Shown here: one piece after another, positions 1 through 10,694 of the stretch
Layout of the letters: each line of letters starts with the position of its first letter
How positions within the stretch are numbered: the first letter of the stretch is position 1
Position numbers and translations under genes: made by a program
Notes under the pieces: model-generated
The model's input: the letters and a program-made list of their open reading frames with translations, nothing else
Database searches by the model: none
Told to the model about the DNA's origin: nothing
Source: Bacillus sp. HMF5848
GTDB lineage: Bacteria; Bacillota; Bacilli; Bacillales; HMF5848
Reading direction: 5' to 3'
DNA: 64,000 bases
Assembly (NCBI RefSeq): GCF_003944835.1
Contig: NZ_RWIV01000001.1
Coordinates: 1,217,501-1,281,500 of the forward strand

Positions 1-746
1 TTTAGTGGGATACCGATTTTGTTAAGGAAATCCTTCATATACATGCGGACTGGCTTGCTCATCATCTTAGCGATTTGTTCTGTCCAGCTGTCGGCACGTC
101 TCCCGTTTGTACGATCATGATAGTAGGCTGATATCGTTTTATTGTATGCATGTAGTTGTGTTTTAGACGCACTATCATCTTGATATGTATTTTCATGGTA
201 TATGTGCTCGAATTGTAAACGTGGCTTTGTTGCTTGTTTTTCAGCAGGATAGCCAACAGCTAATCCGAATAAAGGAACGACCTTGTTCGGCGTGTCGAGT
301 AGTTTGACGACCTCTGGTAAGTTATTGCGAATGCCCCCAATGTAACAAATGCCTAGTCCCATCGATTCTGCTGCTACCGACGCATTTTGTGCTGCGAGTG
401 CGGCATCAATTGTCGCAACCATGAATTTTTCAGTAGACTCCAATGTTTCAGAGATGTTGGCACCGCCTTCGATATCCGCCGCTAGTTCGTGACGATGTAA
501 ATCAGCACAGAACACGAAGAAATGCCCGTTATCTGCGACGTAAGATTGCCCGCCGGCTATCTCAGCCAACTTTTCCTTTTTGATGCGATCTGTTACCCCA
601 ACGATGGTATACGCCTGCACGAAACTAGACGTCGATGCAGCTTGTGCGGCTTTTACGATTGTTTGAATTTGCTCTTGGCTTAGTAATTTATCCTCGAACT
701 TTCGTACAGAAACATGTGAAAGAATTGTTTGTATTGTGTCATTCAT
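1..746 (-). CDS. nfrA: NADPH-dependent FMN/nitro reductase (NfrA-like), 3' end cut by window
   Basis: Reading the minus strand from ATG 746 gives an uninterrupted 248-residue frame that runs off the window edge. It begins MNDTIQTILSHVSVRKF and contains AAQAASTSSFVQAYTI, AAESMGLGICYIGGIRNN, LPLFGLAVGYP-type and YHDRTNGRRADSW segments, which are typical of the NfsA/FRP family of flavin reductases and close to B. subtilis NfrA1 (about 249 aa). Only a few residues should be missing. These cytosolic homodimers bind FMN and pass electrons from NAD(P)H to flavins, nitroaromatics or quinones. A GGAGTGATTT-like Shine-Dalgarno lies upstream. The gene is downstream of metH in the same direction but separated by a hairpin, so it is probably transcribed on its own. 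Family assignment is confident; the physiological substrate is not known. Confidence 0.88.
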   Translation of the reverse strand, partial: MNDTIQTILSHVSVRKFEDKLLSQEQIQTIVKAAQAASTSSFVQAYTIVGVTDRIKKEKLAEIAGGQSYVADNGHFFVFCADLHRHELAADIEGGANISETLESTEKFMVATIDAALAAQNASVAAESMGLGICYIGGIRNNLPEVVKLLDTPNKVVPLFGLAVGYPAEKQATKPRLQFEHIYHENTYQDDSASKTQLHAYNKTISAYYHDRTNGRRADSWTEQIAKMMSKPVRMYMKDFLNKIGIPL

Positions 747-785
747 ATGAAATCACTCCTTGATGTCTATTGTATACACAAAATG

Positions 786-812
786 AAACCTCTCGCCAGT
801 TACGAGAGGTTT
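786..812 (-). terminator. Terminator downstream of metH
   Basis: A perfect 10-bp stem (AAACCTCTCG / CGAGAGGTTT) with a 7-nt loop sits 14 bp after the metH stop codon. On the minus strand it is followed by a short, imperfect T-rich stretch, and it separates metH from the nfrA-like gene. Confidence 0.75.
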
Positions 813-825
813 TGTCGGTTGTTTT

Positions 826-3800
826 TTATAATACGTTAAAATATCTTGCTTCCGGATGGGCGAAGACGATTGCCGAAACAGACGCTTCTGGTTCCATCAT
901 GAATCCGTCTGTCAGTTCGACGCCGATGTCTTCAGGTTTAAGCAAGCGGAACAGCTTTTCTTGGTCCTCTAGATTTGGACACGCTGGGTAGCCGAATGAA
1001 AAGCGTTGCCCTTGGTACTTCGCTGCGAATCGTGCCGCCATCGAAAAGTCAGCTGAGTCAGGAAAGCCCCACTTGTCACGCATAAGCTGATGCACGCGTT
1101 CCGCGAGACCTTCCGCTAATTCTAACGCAAAAGCTTGAATGGCGTGACTTTGTAAAAACTGGCCGGCATTTTTCATCTCTGTCGCGATGTCGCGTACACC
1201 TTTCCCAGCGGTGACCGTTAAAAATCCGACGTAATCTATCTCATCCGTTTTTAAGTAGTCCGCTAGACAGAGATACGATCCTTTCGCTTGACGCGGGAAG
1301 GTGAACGTTTCGAGAACCCGCGAAGTATCCTCAGGGTCATACACTATGACAGAATCCCCATCTGCTTTTGCCGGGAAAAATTGATATACAGCACTCGGCT
1401 GTAAAAAGTCCTTTGGTAACGTGTCGATGACATCCTTTAACATGTGTGCCTTATCATCGCCTTGGGCAAGTAGCTGCTCCACTTTTCCTTTTAGTCCTAA
1501 GTGGTGGCCCAGTAACATTTGCATGTTTACGTACGGTAAAATATGGTCAACCTTCCAGTCGCGCAATATGTGTCGCTTCGTATCGGCGGGCACGTAGATT
1601 GGCACGTCACGTGAAACGTTCGAACGTTGTACTGGTCGCTCAGCCACAACTACAGCAGCCTCTTGACGAACAGGTTTCTTCTCCTGAACCAACTTTTCTC
1701 GTTCGGCAGGATTTTGCAACCTATTCGCGAGCGCCAACCCATCCATCGCATCCTTCGCATATAGCACAGGTCCACCGTACTCCGGTGATATTTTCCCATC
1801 AGTAAATTTACGTGACAGTGCAGCCCCGCCAACGAGCATCGGTGCAGAGATGCCTGCGTCACGCAAGTCCTGGGCTGTAATCACCATTTGCTGCGCGGAT
1901 TTCACGAGTAATCCTGATAACCCTATAATATCTGGCTGTTCCTTTTGAACAGCTTCGATAAGGACTGATGGTGTCACTTTAATCCCAAGGTCTACGACTT
2001 TAAAACCGTTATTGCTTAAAATGATATCGACTAAATTTTTGCCGATGTCATGTACATCGCCTTTTACGGTCGCAAGCAGGACTTTACCTTTGTTGCTATC
2101 ATCCTTCTTTTCCATGTGTGGTTCTAGGAATGCAACAGCTGCCTTCATGACCTCCGCACTTTGCAGCACCTCTGCAACAATAAGCTGGTTGTCGTTGAAC
2201 AATCGCCCGACCTCCGCCATCCCAGCCATCAAAGGCCCATTGATGATTTCGAGCGGCGTCGCGTACTCTTGTAACGCAAGCTCTAAATCTGGCAGCAAGC
2301 CTTCTTTCGTTCCTTCTATTATATAGTTTGCTAGTCTATCAGCGAGCGGCATGTCGGTTGTTGGAATTTTGACTTCCTTTTTCTTGCCGCGGTAAAAGTT
2401 CGTGAACGTGGCCAGTGATTCGTCTGTTGTGTTAAAAAGCAACGCTTCTGCCATCGCGATTTCTTCTGCTGGAATCGACGCGTAGCGCTCTAACTTTTCC
2501 GTGTTCACAATCGCGTAATCAAGTCCTGCCTGCGTGCAGTGATACAAATACACCGCGTTCAGCACTTCACGTCCAACCGGTGGTAGCCCAAATGACACGT
2601 TACTAATCCCAAGTATCGTTAAGCAGTGGGGGAGAGCTTCTTTGATTAACTTGATGCCCTCAACCGTTGCGTTCGCGGACCCTATATACTGCTCGTCACC
2701 TGTGCCAACAGGGAACACGAGTGGATCGAAAATAATATCCTCTGGCGCGAGCCCGTATTTATGGACGAGTAAATCGTGGGACCGTTTCGCGACCTCAAGC
2801 TTTCGTTCCGCTGTCACCGCCATCCCGGTTTCATCAATTGTCCCGACGACAACGGCGGCTCCATACTTTTTCACAAGCGGCAAAACTGCTTCAAATCGTT
2901 CCTCCCCGTCTTCGAGGTTAATCGAGTTGATGATGGCTTTTCCTTGTGAAAATTTCAGGGCATCCTCAATCACTTGTTCGTCCGTTGAATCAATTACGAG
3001 TGGTACTTTTATTTTTTTTACGACATGATGTAAAAAATTCCTCACATCGGCCCGCTCATCGCGGTCGGGGTCTGCTAAGCAAATATCTATGACATGCGCG
3101 CCGTTCTTTACTTGCGCCCGAGCAATTTCAGATGCCTCCTCGAACTGCCCCTCCGCGATCAAGCGTTTGAATTTCCGCGAGCCAATGACATTCGTTCGTT
3201 CGCCGACGAATAGTGGTCGCATGCTGTCATCATATACGAGCGGTTCAATGCCAGAGGCTGTATGGTTCGGAACTGAGTTCGGGACCTGCCGCGGTTTCAT
3301 ATCCTTGACTGCTTCCACGAGCGCAGCGATGTGGGCAGGGGTCGTGCCGCAACAGCCGCCGACGATATTCAACCAACCTCGTTGAGCGAAGTCACTAATT
3401 TTTTTTGCTAAAGAATCAGGTGATTCATGGTAATGGCCTTCTTCATCAGGAAGACCGGCATTCGGGTAACAGCTGACCGCTGTTGTCGCGAGCTCGGATA
3501 GTGAACGGAGGTGGTCGGTCATAAACTCCGGCCCGGTCGCGCAGTTGAGGCCGACGGCAAGTGGCTTCATGTGCTGCAGCGAAATGTAAAATGCCTCGAT
3601 GCTTTGGCCGGCAAGCGTCGTGCCCATCGGTTCAATCGTGCCAGAGACGATGAGCGGTAGCTCGGTATTTGTCGCTTCGAACGCTTGTAGAATCCCGAGA
3701 TAGCCAGCTTTGACGTTCAGCATGTCTTGGCTCGTTTCAAGCAGAAGAAGATCCGCACCACCAAGAATAAGGCCGCGCGCCTGCTCTTCGTATGTGGCCA

Positions 3801-4260
3801 CGAGTTCATCGAACGTCGCGCCACCAGTGACAGATAGTGTCTTTGTCGTTGGACCCATTGAGCCCGCGACAAAACGCGGTTTGTCGGTGAACGCCGCTGT
3901 TGCTTGCTTCGCAATTTTCGCCGCTTCGATGTTGAGCTCAAGCGCAAGGTGCTGCAGGTTGTACTCAGATAACACGAGGCTCGTCGCGCCAAACGTGTTT
4001 GTTTCAATGATATCGGCACCGGCCTCGAGGTAGGTGTCATGAATGTGGCGGATGACATCAGGTCTCGTCAGCGTTAAGTACTCGTTACAGCCTTCGTACT
4101 CCTCGCCGCCGAAATCATCGGCAGTGAGGTTGGCGTCTTGAATCATCGTGCCCATCGCACCATCAAGGACGAGGATGCGGCGTTTGAGTTCATTTGCGAT
4201 GTTGTTAGCCACGCTTGTTTGATGCGTTGCGGCAAGACTACGATTAGTAATTTCACCCAC
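826..4260 (-). CDS. metH: Cobalamin-dependent methionine synthase
   Basis: This 1144-aa protein transfers the methyl group of 5-methyl-tetrahydrofolate through cobalamin to homocysteine, giving methionine. All four MetH modules are present: a homocysteine-binding barrel (about 25-340) with [10 protein letters not shown] and the zinc-ligand motif [10 protein letters not shown] near 300; a pterin-binding barrel starting at [11 protein letters not shown] (about 348); a B12-binding cap and Rossmann domain with the cobalt-ligand motif DVHDIGKN near 736; and a C-terminal activation domain (about 900-1144) with [10 protein letters not shown] for S-adenosylmethionine-dependent reactivation. The start is GTG at 4260, behind AAGGAGG at a 9-nt spacing, and it overlaps the yitJ stop by 8 bp, indicating translational coupling. 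By eye the gene is clearly richer in G+C than its neighbours. Identification is secure. Confidence 0.97.
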   Translation of the reverse strand: MGEITNRSLAATHQTSVANNIANELKRRILVLDGAMGTMIQDANLTADDFGGEEYEGCNEYLTLTRPDVIRHIHDTYLEAGADIIETNTFGATSLVLSEYNLQHLALELNIEAAKIAKQATAAFTDKPRFVAGSMGPTTKTLSVTGGATFDELVATYEEQARGLILGGADLLLLETSQDMLNVKAGYLGILQAFEATNTELPLIVSGTIEPMGTTLAGQSIEAFYISLQHMKPLAVGLNCATGPEFMTDHLRSLSELATTAVSCYPNAGLPDEEGHYHESPDSLAKKISDFAQRGWLNIVGGCCGTTPAHIAALVEAVKDMKPRQVPNSVPNHTASGIEPLVYDDSMRPLFVGERTNVIGSRKFKRLIAEGQFEEASEIARAQVKNGAHVIDICLADPDRDERADVRNFLHHVVKKIKVPLVIDSTDEQVIEDALKFSQGKAIINSINLEDGEERFEAVLPLVKKYGAAVVVGTIDETGMAVTAERKLEVAKRSHDLLVHKYGLAPEDIIFDPLVFPVGTGDEQYIGSANATVEGIKLIKEALPHCLTILGISNVSFGLPPVGREVLNAVYLYHCTQAGLDYAIVNTEKLERYASIPAEEIAMAEALLFNTTDESLATFTNFYRGKKKEVKIPTTDMPLADRLANYIIEGTKEGLLPDLELALQEYATPLEIINGPLMAGMAEVGRLFNDNQLIVAEVLQSAEVMKAAVAFLEPHMEKKDDSNKGKVLLATVKGDVHDIGKNLVDIILSNNGFKVVDLGIKVTPSVLIEAVQKEQPDIIGLSGLLVKSAQQMVITAQDLRDAGISAPMLVGGAALSRKFTDGKISPEYGGPVLYAKDAMDGLALANRLQNPAEREKLVQEKKPVRQEAAVVVAERPVQRSNVSRDVPIYVPADTKRHILRDWKVDHILPYVNMQMLLGHHLGLKGKVEQLLAQGDDKAHMLKDVIDTLPKDFLQPSAVYQFFPAKADGDSVIVYDPEDTSRVLETFTFPRQAKGSYLCLADYLKTDEIDYVGFLTVTAGKGVRDIATEMKNAGQFLQSHAIQAFALELAEGLAERVHQLMRDKWGFPDSADFSMAARFAAKYQGQRFSFGYPACPNLEDQEKLFRLLKPEDIGVELTDGFMMEPEASVSAIVFAHPEARYFNVL

Positions 4261-6112
4261 GTATGCTCGCCTCCTTTTTCTGATGGATATAGTTTGTTAG
4301 TTCAACTGTCATGTTATATTTCAGAAACGGCGTGATTAAGTAAATGCCTTTGAAGTATTCGTATGCTGTGTCGATAAGCGACTTCGCAATGGCGATGCCT
4401 TCTTGCTCGGCGTCGTCCGCGGCTGCCATTTGCGCTCTGATGCTGTCTGATAGTGTGATGCCAGGCACCTCATGATGGATGAATTCAGCGTTACGACTAC
4501 TTGTGAGTGGCATGATGCCAATGTAAATCGGTGTGTCGAGATGTTTCGTCGCTTCATGAACTTGAGCGATTTGCGTTTCGCTGTAAAGCGGCTGTGTGAT
4601 GAAATAGTCCGCTCCACATTCGATTTTTTTCTCGAGCCGTTGGACGGCTTTATCGAGATAGCGCACGTTCGGATTGAAAGCGGCCGCGACACTAAAGTTC
4701 GTTTTTTCACCGAGTGGTTTCCCGGAGTAGGAAAGTCCTTCGTTGAACTGTTTGATGAGCGAAATCAGGTCAAAGGACGATACGTCGTAGACAGATGTTG
4801 CGCCCGGGAAGTCTCCAATCTTTGACGGATCGCCTGTCACAGCAAGGACTTCGGTGATGCCAAGCGTGTGCAGTCCCATAATGTGAGATTGCAAGCCTAT
4901 AAGATTTCGATCTCGACACGTAATGTGCACGAGCGGATTGACGTTTAGTTCTTGTTTTAGCTTGGTCGCCATCGCGACGTTGCTAATGCGCGGTGACGCG
5001 AGTGAGTTATCTGCAAGTGTGATGGCGTCGACGCCTGCTTGTTGGAGGGCTTTAGCACCTTGCATGAATTTATGTGTTGAGTTCAGTTTTTTTGGTGGAT
5101 CGAGTTCCACGATTATAGATTTTGATGTTTTGGCTTTTTCGTGTAAGGGTGGTTGCTGTTGGGTTTTAATAGGTTCTACGACTGCAATTTCGATACGACG
5201 CGGTTTGGTGTTCTTTGTTTGGATTGGTGGCAGGTCGTGTAGCGCTTGCGCTAATGCCGCGATATGCTTTGGTGTCGTTCCGCAGCAGCCTCCGATCAGT
5301 CGTGCACCTTGCGCACGCAGCTGGATCGCACTTTTAGCAAAATAATCTTCGTTCGTTTCGTAAACGAGCTGGCCATCCTTGTAATCTGGTAAACTCGCAT
5401 TCGGATAGACAGATAAGTATGTGTGAGGCTGAGTCGGCAGTGGAACCTCCTCAAAAGATTTGATCATATAATATGGGCCGAGTCGGCAGTTCAGTCCGAC
5501 CACGTTCGCACCCAGGTGAGTGAGTTGGTCGAGAGCGTCCGCGACGTGCAACCCGTTTTGCAGCGTGCCGGGCTCGTGCAAAGAGATGTTCGCGACAATT
5601 GGCAGGTCGGTTTGCTTGCGAATAAGCTTAAGAACGGTCGTGATTTCTTCCCAGTCATAATATGTTTCTAGTAAAATCCCGTCGAGCGGCTCGGACGTCA
5701 GAGCGTTCAGCTGCTGAAGCACGCATCGTTTAATTTCTTCTATATTAATAGCGTTTTTGTTTAGCGTACGAAGGCCGCCAATGGTGCCAAGGACGTAGAG
5801 TGGGTGTGCGGTGTCGTCTTGGTCATGGTTGGCACGCGCGGCGTTTGCAAGCTGGACCGCTGTTTGGTTGATGGCATACACCTTGTCTTCGAGCCCGTAG
5901 CGAGCAAGCTTGTGATAGCTCGCACCGTATGTATTCGTTTGAATGACATTGGCGCCCGCGTTGATGTAAGCCTCATGGATGCGTTGCACCTCGTCTGGAT
6001 TCGTGAGATTTCGCTCTTCAAAACAAGAACTAATTCCGTGAGAGTAGAGAAGAGTTCCCATCGCACCGTCCCCAATTAAAATTCTAGACTGCAAATCTTC
6101 AAGAAACCCCAT
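4253..6112 (-). CDS. yitJ: Bifunctional homocysteine S-methyltransferase / 5,10-methylene-THF reductase
   Basis: The 619-aa product joins an N-terminal homocysteine methyltransferase domain ([14 protein letters not shown] at the start, zinc motif [10 protein letters not shown] near 285) to a C-terminal MetF-like flavin-dependent methylene-tetrahydrofolate reductase (from about 335; [31 protein letters not shown]). It matches B. subtilis YitJ (612 aa). The reductase half supplies the 5-methyl-THF that MetH uses, and metH is translationally coupled behind it, so the pair forms a methionine-synthesis operon. ATG 6112 is preferred over an upstream in-frame codon because GGAGGG lies 7 nt before it. 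No SAM (S-box) riboswitch is visible upstream, unlike B. subtilis yitJ. Confident call. Confidence 0.95.
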   Translation of the reverse strand: MGFLEDLQSRILIGDGAMGTLLYSHGISSCFEERNLTNPDEVQRIHEAYINAGANVIQTNTYGASYHKLARYGLEDKVYAINQTAVQLANAARANHDQDDTAHPLYVLGTIGGLRTLNKNAINIEEIKRCVLQQLNALTSEPLDGILLETYYDWEEITTVLKLIRKQTDLPIVANISLHEPGTLQNGLHVADALDQLTHLGANVVGLNCRLGPYYMIKSFEEVPLPTQPHTYLSVYPNASLPDYKDGQLVYETNEDYFAKSAIQLRAQGARLIGGCCGTTPKHIAALAQALHDLPPIQTKNTKPRRIEIAVVEPIKTQQQPPLHEKAKTSKSIIVELDPPKKLNSTHKFMQGAKALQQAGVDAITLADNSLASPRISNVAMATKLKQELNVNPLVHITCRDRNLIGLQSHIMGLHTLGITEVLAVTGDPSKIGDFPGATSVYDVSSFDLISLIKQFNEGLSYSGKPLGEKTNFSVAAAFNPNVRYLDKAVQRLEKKIECGADYFITQPLYSETQIAQVHEATKHLDTPIYIGIMPLTSSRNAEFIHHEVPGITLSDSIRAQMAAADDAEQEGIAIAKSLIDTAYEYFKGIYLITPFLKYNMTVELTNYIHQKKEASIRG

Positions 6113-6363
6113 ACTGCAACCCTCCATATTTTAAGTGATTTGGAAACTTTTCCGCTTGAAAAAATTGTTATATACACTGTACCTTGTTTCGTGCTTTAGT
6201 GCAATAAAATTACGTTTGTAATTTTCGGATTTTTTAAAAATAATATTAAATGAGTTTATGAAATTAGACGTGAAGTATTGTCAATTTTTTGTAAAATATT
6301 ATGTGATTGTGGTTTGATATAGTGAAGGGGTAATGTAATTTTGTTCTGAGAGGTGATTGTAGA
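6113..6363. other. Divergent intergenic region between yitJ and a NERD gene
   Basis: This AT-rich, about 250-bp stretch must hold the promoters of the minus-strand yitJ-metH operon and of the plus-strand NERD-domain gene. I searched both strands for the conserved core of an S-box leader and for a T-box-like leader with a terminator and saw neither. No clear operator palindrome is visible. Confidence 0.5.
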
Positions 6364-7311
6364 TTGATCATGAAATATCGTCGTAAGCCGGTCGAGCTGG
6401 AGTGTGAGGAGGCGCTACTGTTGTTTGCGCCGGAAAATAAGCTGAGTTCGCTTTTGGCTAGTGTGAAAAAGAGAGCTAGTGGGTATAAAGGTGAGCGGGA
6501 GTTTGACTATCATCTAGGATTAGTGGATTGTAACGAGTTTCGTATTATTCAAGATGTAAGATTAATTCACCACTCGCAAGTGTTTCAAATTGATACAATG
6601 ATTTTTACACCAAAGTTTGTGGCGATTATAGATGTGAAAAACAATGGACGCGTGATTGACCTGGATGGTGAGCGAGACCAAGTGTACTCTGATGATGAGA
6701 AACTGTCGAATCATATAGCTCAAGCTCGGCGGCATAAAATACTGTTGCAGCGCTGGCTAGCAGAGCGTGGGTTTCGCGATTATCCTGTTGAGTTTTTTGT
6801 TGTGTATAGCAATCCAAAAGTAATTCTTCAAATTTCCCCGAAGTATGAAAAGCATTTCTCAAGATTTCTTCTCATTGAAAATTTTCCTTTTAAGTTTAAT
6901 GAATTGTGTGATGAATATGCAAAGTGTGCAGCTTTTGAGGGGTATGTGGTAGCTGCGAAGCAAGTGTTAGCTGGGCATCGTCCGAAGCAAATGGATGTGC
7001 TGCGGACCTGGGGTGTGACGAAGGAGGATTTGGTGTATCGTGGGGTGCAGTGTAGTGAGTGTAATCGATTTGGCATGTTGAGGTTAAAGGGGATGTGGCA
7101 ATGTCCAAATTGTAAGCATATATCAAAGCATGCACATGAACCTATGATTAGAGCGTATTTGATAGTGGTGGATGAGCAAATAAGTGTGTCGGAGTGTTGT
7201 AAGGTGTTGGGGATTGGATCACGCTTTACGGCTAGAAGATTGCTATTACATATAGGTCTTATTTCAATTGGGAGTGGAAGAGGTGGAACATATAAACTGC
7301 CTAAGAGATAA
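6364..7311 (+). CDS. NERD-domain protein with zinc ribbon and C-terminal helix-turn-helix-like region (paralogue 1)
   Basis: The 315-aa protein has a nuclease-related (NERD) domain at about 35-175, recognised by KGEREFDYHL, a conserved QDVRL strand, and IIDVKNNG, which correspond to the conserved acidic and lysine residues of this restriction-endonuclease-like fold. It is followed by a CSEC...CPNC zinc ribbon (about 240-262) and a C-terminal segment resembling a helix-turn-helix (VSECCKVLGIG). The cellular role of NERD proteins is largely unknown; nuclease activity is inferred from the fold. The TTG start at 6364 is chosen because AGGTGA is 7-8 nt before it. A paralogue with the same architecture and also a TTG start lies at 33953-34915, and both are beside large 21-bp repeat arrays. 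Confidence 0.8.
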   Translation: MIMKYRRKPVELECEEALLLFAPENKLSSLLASVKKRASGYKGEREFDYHLGLVDCNEFRIIQDVRLIHHSQVFQIDTMIFTPKFVAIIDVKNNGRVIDLDGERDQVYSDDEKLSNHIAQARRHKILLQRWLAERGFRDYPVEFFVVYSNPKVILQISPKYEKHFSRFLLIENFPFKFNELCDEYAKCAAFEGYVVAAKQVLAGHRPKQMDVLRTWGVTKEDLVYRGVQCSECNRFGMLRLKGMWQCPNCKHISKHAHEPMIRAYLIVVDEQISVSECCKVLGIGSRFTARRLLLHIGLISIGSGRGGTYKLPKR

Positions 7312-7353
7312 GATGAATTAGAAAATATACTGTTTGAAGCTTGATAACTCATT

Positions 7354-7794
7354 ATCGCACCAAACCGGGTGTTCATCGCACCAAACGGGGTGTTCATCGC
7401 ACCAAACCGGGTGCTCATCGCACCAAACCGAGTGCTCATCGCACCAAACCGGGTGTTCATCGCACCAAACCGGGTGCTCATCGCACCAAACCGGGTGCTC
7501 ATCGCACCAAACCGGGTGCTCATCGCACCAAACGGGGTGTCCATCGCACCAAACGGGGTGTCCATCGCACCAAAAGGGGTGTTCACCGCACCAAACCTGG
7601 TGCTCATCGCACCAAAAGGGGTGTCCATCGCACCAAAAGGGGTGCTCATCGCACCAAACCGGGTGTTGATCGCACCAAACCAGGTGTTCATCGCACCAAA
7701 CCGGGTGTTGATCGCACCAAACGGGGTGCTCATCGCACCAAACGGGGTGCTCATCGCACCAAACGGGGTGTCCATCGCACCAAACGGGGTGTTC
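7354..7794. repeat. Array A: 21 tandem copies of a 21-bp unit
   Basis: Exactly 21 units of exactly 21 bp run without a slip. The unit has an invariant block ATCGCACCAAA, a variable triplet (ccg, cgg, agg, cct, cca), invariant GGTG, and a second variable triplet (ttc, ctc, tcc, ttg). CACC and GGTG are complementary, so each unit can form a small hairpin. Because 21 is a multiple of 3 and the unit lacks stop codons, several long repetitive frames cross it on both strands; I regard these as artefacts. No terminator is visible between the array and the aldo/keto reductase gene. Confidence 0.95.
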
Positions 7795-7902
7795 ATCACC
7801 TAAATAGCAGTAGGAATTTACACGATTATAACAATTTTCATAGTATACTAAATTTTTCTGGTGAACAATTATGTTATATTTAACCTAAAGGTGGTGTTCG
7901 TA

Positions 7903-8889
7903 TTGAATAGGAATGTTGTACCTCTGCGGAGGTTGGGACATACGGATATGGATGTGTCGGCACTAGGATTAGGTTGCTGGCAGTTTAGTAAAGGAACTGG
8001 GGCGGTTGGTCGGTTTTGGTCAACTTTGTCACAGGATGATATTCAAAAAATCATTCAAACGACGGTCCAAGGTGGGATTAACTGGTTTGATACGGCTGAG
8101 GTGTATGGAAAAGGTCAATCGGAGGAGGCGCTAGCAGACGCACTCATCAAACTAGGAGAAGAAGTGGAACATACATACATTGCCACGAAATGGTGGCCGC
8201 TGCTCCGGACAGCGTCATCCATTACGAAAACAATTGATGATCGAATTGCTGCACTCAAGAATCATACGATCGACTTGTATCAAGTGCATCAACCTTTTTC
8301 TTTTTCAAGTGTAAAAGCAGAGATGGATGCAATGGCCGAGTTAGTAAAAGCAAATAAAGTCCGTCACATCGGAGTCAGTAACTTTACCGCCAATAAAATG
8401 CGAGAAGCGGACCAGCAATTACAAAAACATGGTCTCAGACTCGCATCGAACCAAGTGAAATACAGCTTGCTAGACAGACGAATCGAAACTAATGGTACTC
8501 TTGATGCTGCCAAAGAACTCGGCATTACAATTATTGCGTATTCACCATTAGAACAAGGTATCTTAACCGGGAAGTTCCATCGAAATCCAGAATTAATCAA
8601 GAACATATCAGGACCACGTAAATATATGTCCTATTTGAAACCAAAAGGTCTTGAAAAATCAAAGCCACTCATCGATCTTCTGTTTGAGTTAGCAGAAGAA
8701 TACGGAGCGACACCAAGTCAAATTGCTTTGAATTGGATGATTAACTTCCATGGAGAAACTGTTGTTGCGATCCCAGGTGCATCTAAAGTAAAGCATGCAG
8801 AGGAAAATGTCGGGACGTTACAATTCAATCTATTGGATGAACATATGAACATGATTGACAAAGTCTCCAAAAAAATCACACAGCAATAA
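7903..8889 (+). CDS. Aldo/keto reductase
   Basis: The 328-aa protein has the aldo/keto reductase barrel signatures: WFDTAEVYGKG (catalytic Asp and Tyr), TKWWP (Lys), YQVHQP (His), IGVSNF, and the NADPH-binding AYSPLEQGILTGKF and IPGASK segments near the C-terminus. Members reduce aldehydes or ketones in the cytosol with NADPH; the substrate here cannot be told. TTG 7903 is chosen because AAAGGTGG lies 7-8 nt upstream; an in-frame GTG at 7861 has no ribosome-binding site. The gene stands alone between array A and a strong terminator. Confidence 0.9.
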   Translation: MNRNVVPLRRLGHTDMDVSALGLGCWQFSKGTGAVGRFWSTLSQDDIQKIIQTTVQGGINWFDTAEVYGKGQSEEALADALIKLGEEVEHTYIATKWWPLLRTASSITKTIDDRIAALKNHTIDLYQVHQPFSFSSVKAEMDAMAELVKANKVRHIGVSNFTANKMREADQQLQKHGLRLASNQVKYSLLDRRIETNGTLDAAKELGITIIAYSPLEQGILTGKFHRNPELIKNISGPRKYMSYLKPKGLEKSKPLIDLLFELAEEYGATPSQIALNWMINFHGETVVAIPGASKVKHAEENVGTLQFNLLDEHMNMIDKVSKKITQQ

Positions 8890-8897
8890 TATGAAAA

Positions 8898-8920
8898 GCC
8901 TTCGCCATCAAGGCGAAGGC
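8898..8920. terminator. Bidirectional terminator after the aldo/keto reductase
   Basis: A perfect 9-bp stem GCCTTCGCC / GGCGAAGGC with a 5-nt loop lies 8 bp after the stop codon, with AAAA before and a T-rich tract after it. It can also serve the convergent CoA-disulfide reductase gene. Confidence 0.85.
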
Positions 8921-8993
8921 CATCTAATTTTATAAAGGTTTTGTCGAACAGCTAATTCGTTTTAGTTTTCCGCTCTCATCTCACGAATCACTA

Positions 8994-10694
8994 TTACTTC
9001 TTCTCAACCTGCTCACCCTTGTCATCTACGGTTACTTCTTCATGATTGTCTCCGTAAACAGCTGAATATGTTTTCCAGCCACCGTCGACATTTTTAACTT
9101 TAAAGCCATTTTCATTTAAAATACGTGTTGCTAAGTAACCACGTAAGCCAACTTGACACGACACGTGTACCGTTTTATCCTTTGGCAGTTCTTCCAAACG
9201 TTCACGCAAGTCATTCAATGGAATGTTCACAGACCCTTTAATTGAGCCGAATTCAAGCTCACGTGGATCACGAACGTCGACAACTAAGCCACCATCAGCG
9301 ATAATGTTATCCACTTCATCCCACTGAACAGTATCAACGAAGCCTTCAACAATGTTTGACGCTGCATAACCAACCATATTTACTGGATCTTTAGCTGATG
9401 AGAATGGCGGCGCGTACGCTAATTCTAACTCAGGTAAATCCATCACGGTTAAGCCGCCTTTAATTGCTGTGGCGATAACGTCAATCCGCTTATCAGCTCC
9501 GTCAACACCGATTGCTTGCGCGCCATATATTTTTCCAGTATTATGACAGAACAACAACTTAATCGCAATTTGATGCGCACCAGGATAATAACCCGCATGT
9601 GAACCTGGGTGAACGTGAACCGCCGAATGCTCAATTCCAAGCTGCTTTAATGATTTCTCGTTCAATCCAGTTGCCGCCGCCGTGTAATCAAACACTTTTA
9701 CAATAGAAGTACCAAGCGTACCTGGATATTTTTCTTCACGACCATAAATGTTGTTCGCAACAATGCGTGCTTGACGATTAGCTGGCCATGCGAGTGGAAT
9801 CATCATTGGTGTGCCAGTGATGAAATGCTTTACCTCAATCGCATCCCCAACAGCATAAATAGAAGGGTCATTCGTGCGTAAGTAATCATCTACTTTAATG
9901 CCACCGCGCTCGCCAACCTCAAGGCCCGCCTCCACAGCTAGTTCATTCTCCGGACGAACACCGATAGATAAAATAACCATGTCGGTACGAATCTCACGTC
10001 CGCTGTTCAGAACAACAACACGACCGTTTTCTTTAAATTCCTTCACACCGTCTTCTAGAACTAAATCAACTTTATTATCACGGATATGATTGTGTAAAAT
10101 GGAAGCCATTTCGTAGTCAAATGGTGCCATAACTTGGTTAGCCATCTCAACGATACTTACATCCATACCACGTTGATGTAGGTTCTCGGCCATTTCAATA
10201 CCGATGAACCCGCCACCGATGACGACCGCATGCTTCGGTTTTTTTTCATCAACATAGCTTTTAATGCGATCAGTATCAGGTACATTTCGTAACGTGAAAA
10301 TGTTGTCAGCTTCCTTCAATCCTGGAATCGGAGGTACAATCGGCTTAGCTCCAGGAGATAAAATTAACGTATCATAGTTCTCTTCATAAGTTTCACCAGT
10401 TTGTACTTTACGCACAGTCACCGTTTTACGGTCACGGTTTACCGCTGTTACTTCACTAAAGTTTCGAATATCTAAACGGAAGCGAGCACTCATGCCTTCT
10501 ACAGTTTGCACAAGTAATTTGCTACGCTCCTTAATTGTTTCACCAATATAATAAGGAAGACCACAGTTTGCAAAAGAAATAAATTCCCCACGCTCAAACA
10601 TTACGATTTGAGAGGTTTCATCTAAACGACGTAGACGTGCAGCTGCTGTTGCGCCGCCTGCGACACCACCAACGATTAATATTTTTTTACTCAT
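8994..10694 (-). CDS. CoA-disulfide reductase with C-terminal rhodanese domain
   Basis: The 566-aa flavoprotein has an N-terminal FAD motif (VGGVAGGATAAARLRR), the single redox cysteine of CoA-disulfide reductases in SFANCGLPYY (Cys44), an NAD(P)H-binding GGGFIGIEMAE motif, and the second FAD motif IYAVGDA. A rhodanese domain follows from about 465, with a likely persulfide cysteine in VSCQVGLRG (about 511). Fused CoADR-RHD enzymes reduce CoA disulfide and/or CoA persulfides and polysulfides, keeping the CoA thiol pool reduced; bacilli use CoA as a major thiol. ATG 10694 follows AGGAG. The gene is monocistronic. Exact substrate preference (disulfide or persulfide) is inferred. Confidence 0.92.
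   Translation of the reverse strand: MSKKILIVGGVAGGATAAARLRRLDETSQIVMFERGEFISFANCGLPYYIGETIKERSKLLVQTVEGMSARFRLDIRNFSEVTAVNRDRKTVTVRKVQTGETYEENYDTLILSPGAKPIVPPIPGLKEADNIFTLRNVPDTDRIKSYVDEKKPKHAVVIGGGFIGIEMAENLHQRGMDVSIVEMANQVMAPFDYEMASILHNHIRDNKVDLVLEDGVKEFKENGRVVVLNSGREIRTDMVILSIGVRPENELAVEAGLEVGERGGIKVDDYLRTNDPSIYAVGDAIEVKHFITGTPMMIPLAWPANRQARIVANNIYGREEKYPGTLGTSIVKVFDYTAAATGLNEKSLKQLGIEHSAVHVHPGSHAGYYPGAHQIAIKLLFCHNTGKIYGAQAIGVDGADKRIDVIATAIKGGLTVMDLPELELAYAPPFSSAKDPVNMVGYAASNIVEGFVDTVQWDEVDNIIADGGLVVDVRDPRELEFGSIKGSVNIPLNDLRERLEELPKDKTVHVSCQVGLRGYLATRILNENGFKVKNVDGGWKTYSAVYGDNHEEVTVDDKGEQVEKK

Noticed and set aside
1446-4058. Several plus- and minus-strand frames of 70-130 codons within metH.
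   Set aside because: They are in alternative frames of a clearly coding, GC-rich gene and have no ribosome sites or family features.
6828-7883. Several long open frames on both strands across array A, coding for repeated heptapeptides.
   Set aside because: The 21-bp unit is a multiple of three without stop codons, so frames stay open by chance on both strands; none has a proper start region or a non-repetitive domain.
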